Source: Scedosporium boydii
Lineage: Eukaryota; Ascomycota; Sordariomycetes; Microascales; Microascaceae
DNA length: 64,000 nt
Direction: 5' to 3'
Assembly (NCBI GenBank): GCA_002221725.1
Contig: NJFT01000168.1
Coordinates: 1-64,000, forward strand
A program made the position numbers and the translations under genes. Shown here piece by piece: positions 34,601 through 46,811 of the stretch (its first letter is position 1; every line of letters starts with the position of its first letter). The notes under the pieces were generated by a model, which was not told where the DNA came from, searched no databases, and saw only the letters and a list, made by a program, of their open reading frames with translations.

Positions 34601-36427
34601 TGTCATCTATGCCTCCGGTATCTGGTTCGATAAAAGAAAGATACTCGAGGTAGATAGATTAAGTGCCACATCCACACATTCGCACATGGACAAATTCGTG
34701 GGCTCTCTCAGTATGATCTGGCACGGTGTGTCCAAGTTCCGAAGAGAGTGTGCTGTGCATGGTACATGGAGGAGGCCAACGTTCACGGAGTGCGTGCTCT
34801 GGAAAACACCGTTGGACTGACAAGAAATGAGTGGACTGATGCCTGCGGGTCGACCCCGTCCTCATTCTCATTCTCCGGGCGCAAGGTAGAAATACGGAGA
34901 TTCCATGGCTTTCGACGCCCGACACTGCCCGGCCTGTGTTCTATTGGTTGGTATTTAGATTAAGTGGGCGAGTAAACATTGACGTTGCCAAGACGCGTAA
35001 ATAAACATGCCCCTGGCTACGAGCAGGTTTTGGGCATGTTTAAAACTGTGTGCTAAGGAAGTCGCTGTGCGTTTATCCGGATAGTTGCAAATACAGAGGG
35101 TTTCCTCACGTCTCTCGGTCTCTCGGTAGCACAGCATGAAATCAGGGGTAATATTGATGCAGGATATAGGTAGCCCACGTAAGTTCAGTAGGACCCCATA
35201 ATCTCGCCGAATGCCACGTTGGTAGATGTTCCCCCGACAAGATTATCGATCAGACAATATAACTGTCTCTTCCCTTACCCTAGTTGATTTCACTAGCAGT
35301 TTAGAGAGAATAGACTTCTCAGGTACAGAATACGCGGGATGAACGAGACGCCGACACGGACACGGAACAAGGTGCTGGATCACAACGACAATCTCGGGAA
35401 ATCGGGGACCCGCCCCGAGATAGTGGAGAAGAGAACTCCGCAAGTTAGAGCCGGATCATCACGACTTGACAATCTGAACGTCTGTGAATTACCCAGACCT
35501 CAACCGATATATCATTGTGGTCCTCCAATTTCCGATTTTGCACAGCCACTCTCACCCTCTTTCATATCTATCATGCGAAACGCTACCTTCATAAACTCAT
35601 CCTATCGTGGGCATGATAATATACTCGATCCCCTCCATTACAATGACCCCGCGGCTTGGCGTCTCGCCATCTTCTCATCCTCCCCAATCGTCTTCCTCGC
35701 GCTACACTACAAGACAATTGGGGAAGGGAAGCATAACGGAATTGGACAATGAAAAGCAAAGGCGTCGGCGGCGGTGCAATTTCCCCCGCAAATATGCGCC
35801 CGGCGCCCGCTCTTACATTGCTTCCGTGATGATCACCCGCATGAGGTGGAAGTTCGGGGAAGATTCCACCACTTTTATTGACATTACCGGTATTTTGCAT
35901 GTTGCCCTGCGACTCTGAACACGGCTTAATATGGTGATCATCGCCATATTCTCGGTCCTGACCCCTCCGAAGTTGCGGTCCACATGATTGCCGACCCAGT
36001 CCTGAACCAGCCTCCCATCATACCCACCATCACACCGATCCCGAACCCTTATACATGAAGTATTGCCCAGACTTTTGTCCTTTTCTTGATTTCGTTTTCT
36101 TCCTCCTCCCCAACATAACTCAATATACGATCCTCCCTTGGCAGCTTGGCAAGAGGCCTCGCATGCATTGATCGTTGATTAATGCCAATCGACTCCTCCC
36201 GGATGAAACGATCGAGATACGAGAGAGCTGCCAACAAGATGGAGACGACGGGGAGAGGCCAAGATTTGCAGCGAAAGCTCAGGAGCATAAATGGCCATAC
36301 CGCGCCATGGGAAAGAGGAGACTCGTCCTAGCATGACACTTACCTCCTCCTAGAGCTTTGTCACTCCGCTTTCCTCGCGAACCGCACTTATTCTCTCTTT
36401 TCTAGTGGCAAGCCACCTGTAGGCACC
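31678..36427. other. Long intergenic region
   Basis: About 4.7 kb without a supportable gene. A minus-strand stretch near 31870-31990 contains a short ankyrin-like string (GNTPLDTGVSSG) interrupted by stops, too short to call. There is a T-rich run near 33520. The last 400 bp is presumably the GH7 promoter. Confidence 0.45.
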
Positions 36428-38137
36428 ATGCTGACTCTCGCTGCTCTTTCCATGATAGCCCTTGCCCGGGCCCAGCAAGTCGGCACCGAAACCTCCGAAT
36501 CCCACCCCAAGATCACCTGGCAACGTTGTACCGCTCCCGGTCAGTGCACCAACGTGAACGGTGAAATCGTCATCGACGCCAACTGGCGCTGGGTGCACGA
36601 GGTTGGCGGGTACGAGAACTGCTACGACGGCAACCAGTGGACCGATCTCTGCTCCAGCGCCTCTGACTGCGCCAAGAACTGCGCTGTCGAGGGCGCTGAC
36701 TACTCGGGGACATATGGTATCACGACCAGCGGTGATGCCTTGACGCTGTCCTTTGTTACAGAGCACGAGTATGGCAAGAATATCGGTGCTCGAACCTATC
36801 TTATGGAGAGTGATTCCAAATATCAGATGTTCACTCTTATGGACAATGAGTTGGCCTTTGACGTCGACTTGTCGGCTGTCGAGTGTGGCATGAACTCGGC
36901 GTTGTATCTTGTCCCCATGAAGCCCGATGGTGGTCTCGGCGATGAGCCTGATAACGAGGCGGGTGCCAAGTATGGTCTGGGATACTGCGATGCCCAGTGC
37001 GCTCGTGATCTGAAGTTTATCAACGGAAAGGTTCAGTGTTCCCAGTTCCCTCCACCACCAACTATCTAAACTAAGAAGAGTCCTGTTTGAGCTAATGCAT
37101 GGCATATCCATAGGCAAACATTGAGGGTTGGACCCAGTCCGCCACTGACGAGAACTCCGGTCTTGGTAACATGGGATCTTGCTGTGCCGAGATTGATGTC
37201 TGGTACGTTTGAAATCGGAGAGAGAGGGGGGAGACAGAAAGACACATAAGTTGTTGTCGGAATTTGAAATGGGACTGGCAACAACTAATAATATTCGACA
37301 TCAACAGGGAGTCCAACGCTCACGCGTACGCCTTCACCCCTCACGCTTGCGAGGAGAATACCTATCACGTCTGCAATGGCGATGACGAATGTGGAGGGAC
37401 CTATTCCCCTGACCGATTCAACGGCAAGTGCGACGCCAACGGTTGCGACTACAACCCCTACCGTCTCGGCAATCACGACTTCTACGGCCAGGGTGCCTCG
37501 GGCGTCGACACCACCAAGAAGTTCACGTACGTATCTGTAAACCTCCTGTTGCAGCAATGTCTTCAATTTACTCCTTTGCTAACAATGAATACTAAACCTC
37601 TTACAGCGTCATTTCCCGATACGAGACCGACAAGCTCAGCATGCTCTTCATCCAGGACGGCAAGGTCATCGAAGTGCCCGGGCCCAAGCTCGAGGGTCTC
37701 GACCAATTCGACAACACCATTACTCCTGAGTACTGCGCTGCCTATCCTCCCCTTTTCGAGGACCACGACCGCCACAACGAGGTCGGAGGTACCCCTGCCC
37801 TTAATGAGGCTCTTCGCTTGCCCATGGTTCTTGTCCTCTCCATCTGGGCCGATGTAAGTTCCCCCAATCCTACATCCTGTGAGAGGCATGTTAGCAGTTA
37901 CTGACGGTTGCTTTTCTTTTTTCTTTCCCCTTCGTATAGCATTACGCTAGCATGCTTTGGCTCGATTCGCTCTACCCACCGGAGAAGGAGGGTATCCCTG
38001 GAACTCTCCGTGGTCCATGCCCCCAGACAGGTCGTGACCCCGCTGATGTCGTTTCCAACCATGCCGATGCCAAGGTTATCTGGTCCAACATTCGCTACGG
38101 CCCCATCGGTTCCACCCATGATACTGGCGGCATCTAG
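36428..38137 (+). CDS. GH7 cellobiohydrolase, catalytic core only
   Basis: Reducing-end cellobiohydrolase of glycoside hydrolase family 7. Five exons (36428-37030, 37114-37202, 37308-37526, 37607-37853, 37940-38137) encode 451 residues, a full core. Signal peptide [15 protein letters not shown] is followed by [16 protein letters not shown], the classic start of mature GH7. The catalytic motif EIDVWE gives nucleophile Glu227, Asp229 and acid/base Glu232. [20 protein letters not shown] and [10 protein letters not shown] segments follow, ending at [10 protein letters not shown], as in Cel7A cores. Paired cysteines are abundant. No linker or CBM1 follows the stop, so it depends on the core for binding. 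Secreted; cleaves crystalline cellulose to cellobiose. An AA9 oxygenase starts 2 kb downstream on the same strand, a natural partner. Confidence 0.96.
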
Positions 38138-40180
38138 CCTGGAAGCCCGAGTTGGCCTGATGTGGAAGACACCTAAGACGTCCGCAACAGCCTAGTTGAC
38201 AAAGAAGCTGCTATATAGGTTATTTCTTTCTGTTAGTATATACTTACACGTCGTATTTATATTCTTTGTGGATAGCTCGCTCCGGCCACTTCAATTCAAT
38301 TCTTTATGATCAATAGTGGTTATCGATTGCATCTGTAACTCCATGGTTGTAGAATAACCTCGTGTCGAGGACTGTAACCAATGTCCACCTTCCCGTCCCC
38401 AATTTCCCCCTTACTCGATCCTTGGATGAACCGATATCCAATTCCATCGCTCCCAGGCCCTCGAATGCTGCAAATATCGGGCCAGGGTCAAAAATCTTGG
38501 TTCCATAAAAAGATCGCGAAGCCAAAGAGGGCAGGGACATGGCACTGGACCCCGCAGACCCCGAATCATCCGATACTTCAGACTCGTAGGGGGTCACGGC
38601 CGATAGTCCTGAAACGTGCGTGGCGTCGAGGATAGCGCGTTCCCCAAGACAATTATTGACAACCCCGAGATGTTCGCAAGACGATTTTTAATCTAGCTGA
38701 GGATCGGACGAAAGAGAACCGGGGTCTCTCCCCTTGCCAGGGTTGCATGCTAAAATGTTGCATTCGCGTATTCGTAGATCCACCGACGCCCGGCGCGAGG
38801 CGAATCGCTCGTATCCGGCTCGTAGGCTCCACCTTCGGATGGAAGCACCGACTTTCCGGGTTGTTCCTTTCAGAAGCATTCCCACGTGTGACTCTGTATG
38901 CTATCGTTAAGTTAAAGTAGTACACTACGGAACTGCCATTGGGGGGTGAGAAGGGAGGAATGAGGGGAAATTGTGACGTCTTCCTTGTTCGCCCTTGTCC
39001 TCAGTCGCGAGCTGAGTTGCTACTGATATTACAGGCATGCACCAGCAGGGACTCCAACAATATTTTTAGCTCCTAACTTACTGCTCACTTCCGCAAACTA
39101 CCGAGGCATAGAATCCCTAGTCAGCTCGGTTTCTTGTTGAAACGAGCAGGCGTCCCGGAAGTTTAACTAGCCAGAGATGTCTTAGACATAGTACAAGACG
39201 CCCGACATACCCGATATCCAAAAGTCAAGGTCAATATTCTTCGATCAATTGATCTAACAGTTCTATGCGGGTTCTTAATACTACCTTAAATCCAGGGTTG
39301 GTACGGACCTGAAACAAAAGAATATGGTGGGTCTAATGCCAGGCTACGTGATTGATTGTTTCATCAGTGGGCCATTGACAGCCATTGAACCTGGCAAGCC
39401 AAAGTGACAGGCCCGTTCTCGTGTCCACGTTGGCGAGGTTAGCATGGACGCATAGTCCAATATTGCAAGGATTTTGGAAAGGGGCCCCAATCCGTGGTAT
39501 TTGGCAGGCTTGGCGGACCCCATCGGGCAATTTTGGAAACCATGCTAACGTCTCCATGTTTCTCGATCATCAGATGGTCAAGACTGGATGGTTCGAAGAT
39601 GTCTAGGTCCTTGCTCGCTTCCGCCCCGAATGTCGCCCTGGGTCTCCAACGGCCTGTTTCTTGGGTGCCCATCCAATGGGAACAGCCTGTTCGTCGGAGG
39701 GCACCAAATTCCCCCACTTACGAACGGACCGCATCTCCACGAGGCCCAACCCGACCTCGGTTGTCCATAGCCAACGAAGGCGAGAGTTCCCGGTCTGGGC
39801 AGGAGACGTCATGTCAAAAAGGGACTGAGCCAGGGCTCGGGCGAAGATAAAAGACAGAATGCATCCTCTCTAGATTTGCCCAGTCCTTCCACACAACACT
39901 CTCTCTCCAAGCTGAGCTGCATTCTTTCTTTTCTTCTCCAGGTTGATGCCACTCTTTCTTCCATAGGCCTTGTGCTGTCATACTTTCATTCTCAAGCCTC
40001 CACTATCGTCGCCTTCACAGAGTGAAGCTAGGACACTCTTTTTTTTTCGTTCAGCCACAAAGCCATTCACTTCATCAAGTCTCTTGCCCTTCCAGTCGCT
40101 TCCGGCCGACTAGTTTCTGTTTCGATTCTTATCCCTTTCTTTCATCTTTACACTATCGCATTACTTCAGCTTCAGCGACA
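38138..40180. other. Intergenic region, AA9 promoter and 5' UTR
   Basis: About 2 kb between GH7 and AA9. No gene seen. The 3' part is pyrimidine-rich (39890-40180), typical of a strongly expressed fungal 5' leader, with an ATAAAAG element at 39847-39853. Confidence 0.5.
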
Positions 40181-41224
40181 ATGTCCCTCGGAACCAAGCT
40201 CTTCCTCCTCGGCTCCCTCGCCGCCACTGCCCTCGCCCACGGAACCGTGACCGGTTTCGTCACCGACGGCAAGTACAACGGCGGCTTCCTCCTCAACTAC
40301 TACTATGCCAAAGTCAACAAACAGGCCGTCCCCGACACTGCCGGCTGGTACGCCGAAAACCTCGACAACGGCTTCGTCGCGCCCGACCAGTACGGCTCGG
40401 CCGACATCAACTGCCACAAGAACGCCGCCCCGGGAAACATCGCGGCTACCGTTGCCGCCGGCGGCACCGTCGAGTTCCAGTGGACCAACTGGCCCGACTC
40501 GCACATTGGTCCCGTCCTCACCTACGTTGCCAACTGCGGTGGGGACTGCACCAAGGCCGACAAGACTGCCCTCAAGTGGGTCAAGATCGACGAGGCTGGG
40601 TATGACGCCGCCACGAAGGAGTGGGCTGCTATTGCTTTGATTAAGAACAACAATACCTGGAGTACCACGGTTCCCTCGTCCTTGGCCCCGGGACAGTACG
40701 TCTTCCGCCATGAGATCATCGCTCTTCACGGTGCTCAATCCGCCAATGGCGCGCAGAACTACCCCCAGTGCATGAACATCGAGATCACTGGCTCTGGCAC
40801 AGACAATCCGGAGGGCGTCCTCGGAACCAAGCTCTACACGGCCAATGAGCCCGGCATCCTTTTCAACCCGTATACGACCATCACCAGCTACACCATCCCC
40901 GGGCCAGCCCTCTACTCTTCCGGCACGGGCGGCAGCAGCGGGGGTAGCAACGGCGGTAATAACGGTGGCAGCAACCCCTCGACGCCTACCACAACAGCCG
41001 CTGCTTCTCCTTCTCCCTCTTCCACCACCGCCACCCCCCAAGAACCTAAGCCATCCGCTGATCCTACAACCTCTGCCGTCCCCATTCCTTCCACTGGCGC
41101 CTGTGCCGGAAGCGGCTCCAGCCTCCCTGAGAGCTTCACTCTTGACACCTTTATCACCTGGCTCACATGCGTTTCCGGGAATAAGAACGCTCGGCGCCAT
41201 GCCCGGGACGTTGCTAGACAGTAA
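40181..41224 (+). CDS. AA9 lytic polysaccharide monooxygenase with C-terminal extension
   Basis: Copper enzyme that oxidatively cleaves cellulose or related glucans. Intronless, 347 residues. ATG 40181 is chosen because signal peptide MSLGTKLFLLGSLAATALA then ends exactly before His20, the required N-terminal copper ligand (HGTVTGF). The second ligand is in WPDSHIGPV, and the axial Tyr in NYPQC near ALHGAQ. The AA9 domain ends near residue 245. It is followed by a Gly/Ser/Asn linker, a Ser/Thr/Pro segment and a conserved-looking tail (CAGSGSSLPESFTLDTFITW...), ending in basic residues. There is no CBM1; the tail could be one of the uncharacterised short modules found on some AA9 proteins. It acts outside the cell with the GH7 enzyme encoded upstream. 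The open frame upstream of 40181 has no ATG and is leader sequence. Confidence 0.95.
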   Translation: MSLGTKLFLLGSLAATALAHGTVTGFVTDGKYNGGFLLNYYYAKVNKQAVPDTAGWYAENLDNGFVAPDQYGSADINCHKNAAPGNIAATVAAGGTVEFQWTNWPDSHIGPVLTYVANCGGDCTKADKTALKWVKIDEAGYDAATKEWAAIALIKNNNTWSTTVPSSLAPGQYVFRHEIIALHGAQSANGAQNYPQCMNIEITGSGTDNPEGVLGTKLYTANEPGILFNPYTTITSYTIPGPALYSSGTGGSSGGSNGGNNGGSNPSTPTTTAAASPSPSSTTATPQEPKPSADPTTSAVPIPSTGACAGSGSSLPESFTLDTFITWLTCVSGNKNARRHARDVARQ

Positions 41225-42427
41225 ATGGCTTGGAACACTTAGGCACAAGATGTCTTTTAGACATCGGGGTTTTCTCCCCATTCTCTTTTCAAGTTCTTAT
41301 TATGTATTATATTTTTTTTTCCTTTCTTTGGGGTTAGTCAGTTAGCACCAATGAGCTCGCCTTGAGCTATTGTATGTATTTTTCACTCTCCAGTCGTGGT
41401 ATATGTACCACGGATAGAGGAATCAATTCCATCTTCTCATCAAGAACCGAGGTATCACTTCGCGCAAAATATCCTGTGCCATGTTGTCCATTTTTGTTGA
41501 TGATACTTTGGCGCGCCTCCCAAAGGCATCACTTTCGTGACCGCGACGACAACCCTCGTGCTGGCCGGGGGAAACTTATTCCCCTCCTTGGAGCATCGAC
41601 TGCGTCTTTTCAAGTTTCCCTCCCTCGCGCCGTTCTCCCGTTCTTATCGCTTGGACTGTCGAATTTATGTAGACATCTTCTTCATGCCAACTCCCGCTGC
41701 TGGTCGCTATCGGTGGACTCATCTTCAACGAGGTGGGGGAAACGGCAGGAGGTTCGATGGAGGAGGAGGGGGAAGAGGAAGGAGCCTAGAGACGGACTGC
41801 ATGCACAAGGGGAAAAAGTCGACGAAGACCTGCTCCAGTGGCAGTTGCCTAAGTAGCACGCCCTCTTCCTTCATCATTGGGGTTGGATCTTACAATGCTG
41901 CGTCACCTACTCGCCTCGCAAGTGTAACGTTTATTTTACATGATTCACTACGCCAAAGTACAAAACAACAGCTTTTATTTCCGTTTCTATTCTCTTCCCG
42001 ACCTTTCTGTTGTTTTAACGATTTCTTTTAGGGGCAAGATGTCAAGCATCGCAATGGAGGCCGTATAAGATGAACGGTCCACACACGCACGCTCCTGAGA
42101 GGGATCGCCGAATTTAGTAGAGACCACGTTACAGAGTCGAGGACGGGCGTTCTAGTTCATCCACAGGCAGATAGTGAGTGTCTCCGGGGCGCAGCGTCTT
42201 CGGGTTCGTAGGATCTAAATCCGATTCGTCATATTGGCCCTTGAGGGGGTAGTTATGCTTTTTGTTCGACATTGCAGAGAATCGGAGGTTTAATTCCCAG
42301 GCATGTGAGATGTAGAGGGCATCTTTTGTGGTGTTAGACTAGACGCCCGCTCCCGTATCTGAGTGTGATCTCTTTAGGGGTTCGATTCGCCGCGCTCCTT
42401 GAGGGCCCTCTCGGCTCGACCCAAGGC
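41225..42427. other. Intergenic region
   Basis: About 1.2 kb; 3' UTR of AA9 and unassigned DNA. Overlapping open frames at 41362-42031 show no domain. Confidence 0.5.
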
Positions 42428-43797
42428 CTAATCCAATTCTGCAATTCGCTCTCTGTCCTCGTGCCTCCTCTCCTGTTGCTCTTTTAGGCGTTCCTGGTCC
42501 GCCCTTAGGCGTTCTTGGTCCTCCCTCAAGCGTTCCTGGTCTTTCCTGAGGCGTTCCCGTTCACTCTTCAGGCGCTTCTGTTCCTTTTTTAGACGCTGCT
42601 GTTCCTTTTTCAGGCATTCTTGTCCCTCTCTCCGGCGCTTCCGTTCTTCTCTCTGATGCTTGCGATCATCTCTCTGACGCTCAACAGCATTTTCTTCAAT
42701 CTGTCTTTCTAGCGCCTGGATTTTTTGATCTCGGTCTCGTATCTCTTGCATCTCTCGTAGCTCTTGCAGCTCTCGTAGCGCCTTCGTTATTTTTCCGCCC
42801 CTCTTCTTGGATTTCTGTCGGGGGCCATGCCGACCGCGAGGAGGTAGGGGGTGTTCCTGAGCCGCTAGTTGGCATGACCACTGTAGAGCATTTACGATGG
42901 CGGTGAAAGGTATTCTGACTTGGGGCGATGCGTGGACGTTCCTGTAGGCGGTAGGTGAGAGTTAGCTATCAAATGCTCGATTTCGTCCATGTCAGGGTGA
43001 AGTGTGAGAGAGAGGGGAGATGGGACAACATACGCATCTTGGGGCCTGACAAATTCAGCCGGGAGATCGTCCGCGGGGACCAAGTCAGACAGATACAGGT
43101 CAACACTGCCCTCCTCCTAAGAGAGCGGCTGCCAATCCATAAGTGTCGTGACTTGGCCCCCACCGCCGGGCTTCATGGTCCAGACACTAATGGCGGAGCG
43201 GTCAAGCTCCGCCGCCGTCTTGGCTTCTCCATTTGCACCCTTTGGGTAGTATAAATCCACACAAATAACCACTCGGACCCCCTCTTCAGCTTCTGTCAAG
43301 TATCCTTGGTGTTTGGCCAGGTCTCGGCGCTGGAAGCTGCGGCTGTAATTAACCTCGCCAACAATCGCCGGAAGAGGCATTTTCAGGCTGCCGAACGAAA
43401 AGTCCGGCTTCCGACAGGAGTCTGGATCGGTAAAGACTGGTCGGCTTCCTAAAGACATCAACGAGTCGGTGACTGTGGTGCCGACGACCGGATGAGTCGC
43501 GTACTGTCGAAGCTGGGCACAGATTTCGTTGTGGAGTTCGGATGCTACTCCTTCTGGGATTGTGCCTCCATGTTTGAAATATAGAATTCTTCCGTCGTAC
43601 GAGAACCTCCCTAACTTGAAAGGGATGTCGGGGATTACCTCGAGGAAGTCGTAGAACTCTTCTACAGATAGGGTGAAGAGGCAGTCGGACAGTTGGCGGT
43701 AGTCAGAGTCGAACGTGAGAGAATCGAGGCGGTTGGTGAGGTCCTGAAATGTGCCAGCAGCCGCCAAAAGATTCTGGATGCCTTCATGCTGGGCCAT
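42428..43797 (-). pseudogene. PD-(D/E)XK-nuclease-like domain plus coiled coil, split by an in-frame TAG
   Basis: From ATG 43797 the frame encodes about 226 residues. It contains KPDFSFG, then PAIVGEVNYS and VRVVICVDLYYP, a layout like restriction-endonuclease-fold proteins (D...ExN in place of ExK). It stops at TAG 43117-43119. The same frame then stays open (EEGSVDLYLSDLVPADD...), splices at 43034/42941 (GTATGT...CTACAG, phase correct) and continues to TAG 42428. It ends in a highly charged coiled coil with heptad units such as QERLREDQERLRADQERLK, encoded by 21-bp near-repeats. Total length is 1278 bases, a multiple of three. No intron with good borders removes the amber codon. The locus is therefore either a pseudogene by one substitution, a shortened nuclease-like protein, or a readthrough case. 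Function unknown. Confidence 0.6.
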
Positions 43798-46700
43798 GGT
43801 GGCTGCGATAATAGGGTATGAGGAGCGACAGTGGAATTTGGGATGATTGACAATGTGGGTTGGATGAATGAAGCTTGGTGTTGGAGAGGAGTGAGATGGA
43901 TGTTGATGGAGATGTAGAAGAAGAAACCAAGTCGAGCCCAAGAGAGCGAGAGAATTATTAAATATGCATCAGCTGGAGCAAGAGGTAAGAAGATGATCGA
44001 TGGGCTTTGTTCTTTCCTTTCTTTCCCTATGAAATGGAAGTTGACTAGTTGAGTGAGGGAGTCGCCAAGTCTAGCATCACAGTCGTTTCTTCATCCATCA
44101 TATAGATAGATACAAACTGTTACTACAGTCACTATCCTATTCACATGGAATTCTTTGCACCAGATCCACATGGTCTCCATCTTTTCACCTACATGTCGTG
44201 GTCCATCAAACTAGCTGTGATAGGACTCGGGCTAGAAGTTCCAGATAAGAATCCTAGTGTCTGCGAAGGAGCCATTGACGGAGAATCACTCACAGGCGGC
44301 CGAGTTCTCAACTCTTGGGCCTATGAGTTTCTTATTGTCCTGTGGATTAGATGTCATTCGCTAAATGGACAGTCTCCTGAGTTATATGGGTGAATTTAAG
44401 CCTTGCTAGATCTGAGTGAATGCTGCGCCGTGGGCGGCCAATTTAGAAGGGGACTGTTGATAGGTGGCGTGGCATGCTCCAGCTTCGTGAGTTCTGTGAT
44501 CTTTCCAGTCCCCTGGAGCGAGGACCATCAGCCCCCCAGAACAACGAACCAGAATTCGTAACTGTACTTCCATCAGGTTTTCCAGAGGACAAGGCGCCAC
44601 GAGAGTTGCTATGTCTCTGGGGATACACGCCCAGCTGAGCGGTCGTGTGTAAACTACACCGTCGGACGTGTCACCCACTTCCGGTAATGGGGCTGGGTAC
44701 TTATGTCACTGTCTACTGTCGCCGCTTCTCCTCTTCGATACACAGACTAGAAAGGGGTTGCTCAACCCTGGATGGAACGCCCTCGTCTGATATCTTGCGC
44801 CATGAGATGAAAAGAGGGACCAATACGGGGCTACTGTCTTGCCTGGACACAATGAACCTCTATCCTCGTTCTTTAGGCTCCCGCATGGGGCCGGGCAGAA
44901 GATATACCTGGAGATATCCGAGGTGGGCTCAAATAACATTGATGGATTCTGACACTAGCACAAGGGAGATACTCTTTCTTATCTCTCCCTCTCTCTCTTT
45001 TTCCTCTTTTTCTTTCCTTTTTAATTTTCTTTCAATTCAATTTCTAGTGCCGCCTCCACGAGATTAGGAGCCAACATTTCAGTCATGATGGTAGGCGATG
45101 GTGGAGCGGTCCTATTCCAATTAATACGAATTATCTTCTCCATACACGGGTGAGTTCCCATGAAGATCGTCGCTGACCGATTGAGCAGCGCTGGGATCCG
45201 CCTCGGATCGTCTGCAGCTGGCCAGTCCTATCCTTAAAGCATCCACCACGTCAAGTACGTTCACTTTTAATCTATTGGGAGATCAGCGAGACAACAGGCA
45301 ATTAATTAGATTCCGCGGAAACCATCACGTCGGACCCCCAGGACTACGTTTTCCGCGGCCAGGCGGAGAGGGCATGTCGACCTGGCCAGACCCTGGTTCA
45401 GTGACGGTCCGGTGAGATCCAAGAGAGGCCTCGATCCAATTCATTCCCTCAACACCGAGACCAGCCATACCGAGCATACGATCCCGGACGGTTATGGCAC
45501 CATGGCGCACCGCATTTGGCCAACAGATGTATCCTATTTTGGCACATTTCGCGTCGTTTGGATCACTCGGATGTGACAGAAGAACTAGTTTGCATGCCGA
45601 GTTTTCTCTCTCCGCCCAAATGGGACAATGAGGGTTCGTGGCTGGGCTTACCAGGTCAGGTGGCTCCACAGGTGCATGAGGCGCAATGTGACAGGCTGTG
45701 GAGGGCGAGAAGAGGCCTGCGATTTGTCGATTCCCGGCGGCAAGATGATTTAAGGTTATCTAGTGGCTGCACTGGCTGCAGGGAGGATGACATTAAAATT
45801 CTGAGGTCTGGAATCCGTCGCTTGGGTCTAAATGTATCTTTGCAGCTAAATTACGTAGAAAGATACGGCCGTAGAATTATGTAATCACATCTGTCAATCC
45901 CACGAGAATGGATTCTCCATTTCGCTTGTGTTGCTCCTTCCTCATCCCAATGTACGAAGTACCTGGAGACTTGCACATTTTTGGAGACTCTCCGAGAAAT
46001 GGAAATCGAGACATTTCATTCTCTCGCGCCTTTCTCGGGAGTCTCCATTTATCAAGGTCAAAGTTTCTGGCACAGTTCCTCATCATGGTTTGAGCCTGCG
46101 TGGTGAGGCAAATCACGTTTCAGAGCTCAATGCGACGAGCCCGAGCCGCCATCCTGCGCGGATTAACGTTGCGCCGACAGACACAAACCAATCAGGGCGT
46201 CCCGATTCAGGAGGCATCGCGAGACTTGTCGACTTTGTGGTCTGTTTGCTGCTTGTCGCTGCAAGGGTCTGTTACTGCTCCACCTCCTGGATCGACCATC
46301 GACCGATGATTGGCAAGAAACCCGAAGGGTTATCTGCCTGCCCCCATGCCATTGATGTCCTGTCAGAAGGGTCAAGGGACCGGAGATGCAGATTGCCAAG
46401 AGGGGGGCTTGACCCAGGGAGGAGGGCCAGAAGCGAGGAGAGAAGCAAGGGTTGCAGAAAGTCTAATGCTAATAATTCTAATTTTGCTGCAGTCTCAAAA
46501 TCTCGCCCGCTCTGTTCCCTTTTCTCCCTCTTTGTCCTTCTTCATCCCATCCTGATCGAGAATCTGCCGGCGGTTCTGTGCATCGTCGAATTCCTCTCCC
46601 TCGCTCTTCCCTCTCTCGTTCAAGTTTCAATTCTCTTTCTCGGATGCTGGAAATCCACTCTTTGTATATACCTTTCTAATTTTGATTTCTTGCCTTTGAT

Positions 46701-46811
46701 TCCGAGCCCAAACTTGCGACCACTCCATTTTCCAGTCTTTTCTAGGGAAAAACGAAAGCACACGAAGTACCACGACAATTGAGTATACCAGCCAAACCAC
46801 ACGACAGCACA
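43798..46811. other. Intergenic region
   Basis: About 3 kb without a supportable gene; the ORFs in it lack recognisable motifs. One TACGAAGTA copy lies at 45953. The last 350 bp is T/C-rich leader of the cupredoxin gene. Confidence 0.5.

Noticed and set aside
36350..37117. 255-codon minus-strand open frame
   Set aside because: Antisense shadow of GH7 exon 1.
40172..41281. 369-codon minus-strand open frame rich in Gly/Val
   Set aside because: Exact antisense shadow of the AA9 gene, which has a signal peptide and copper ligands.
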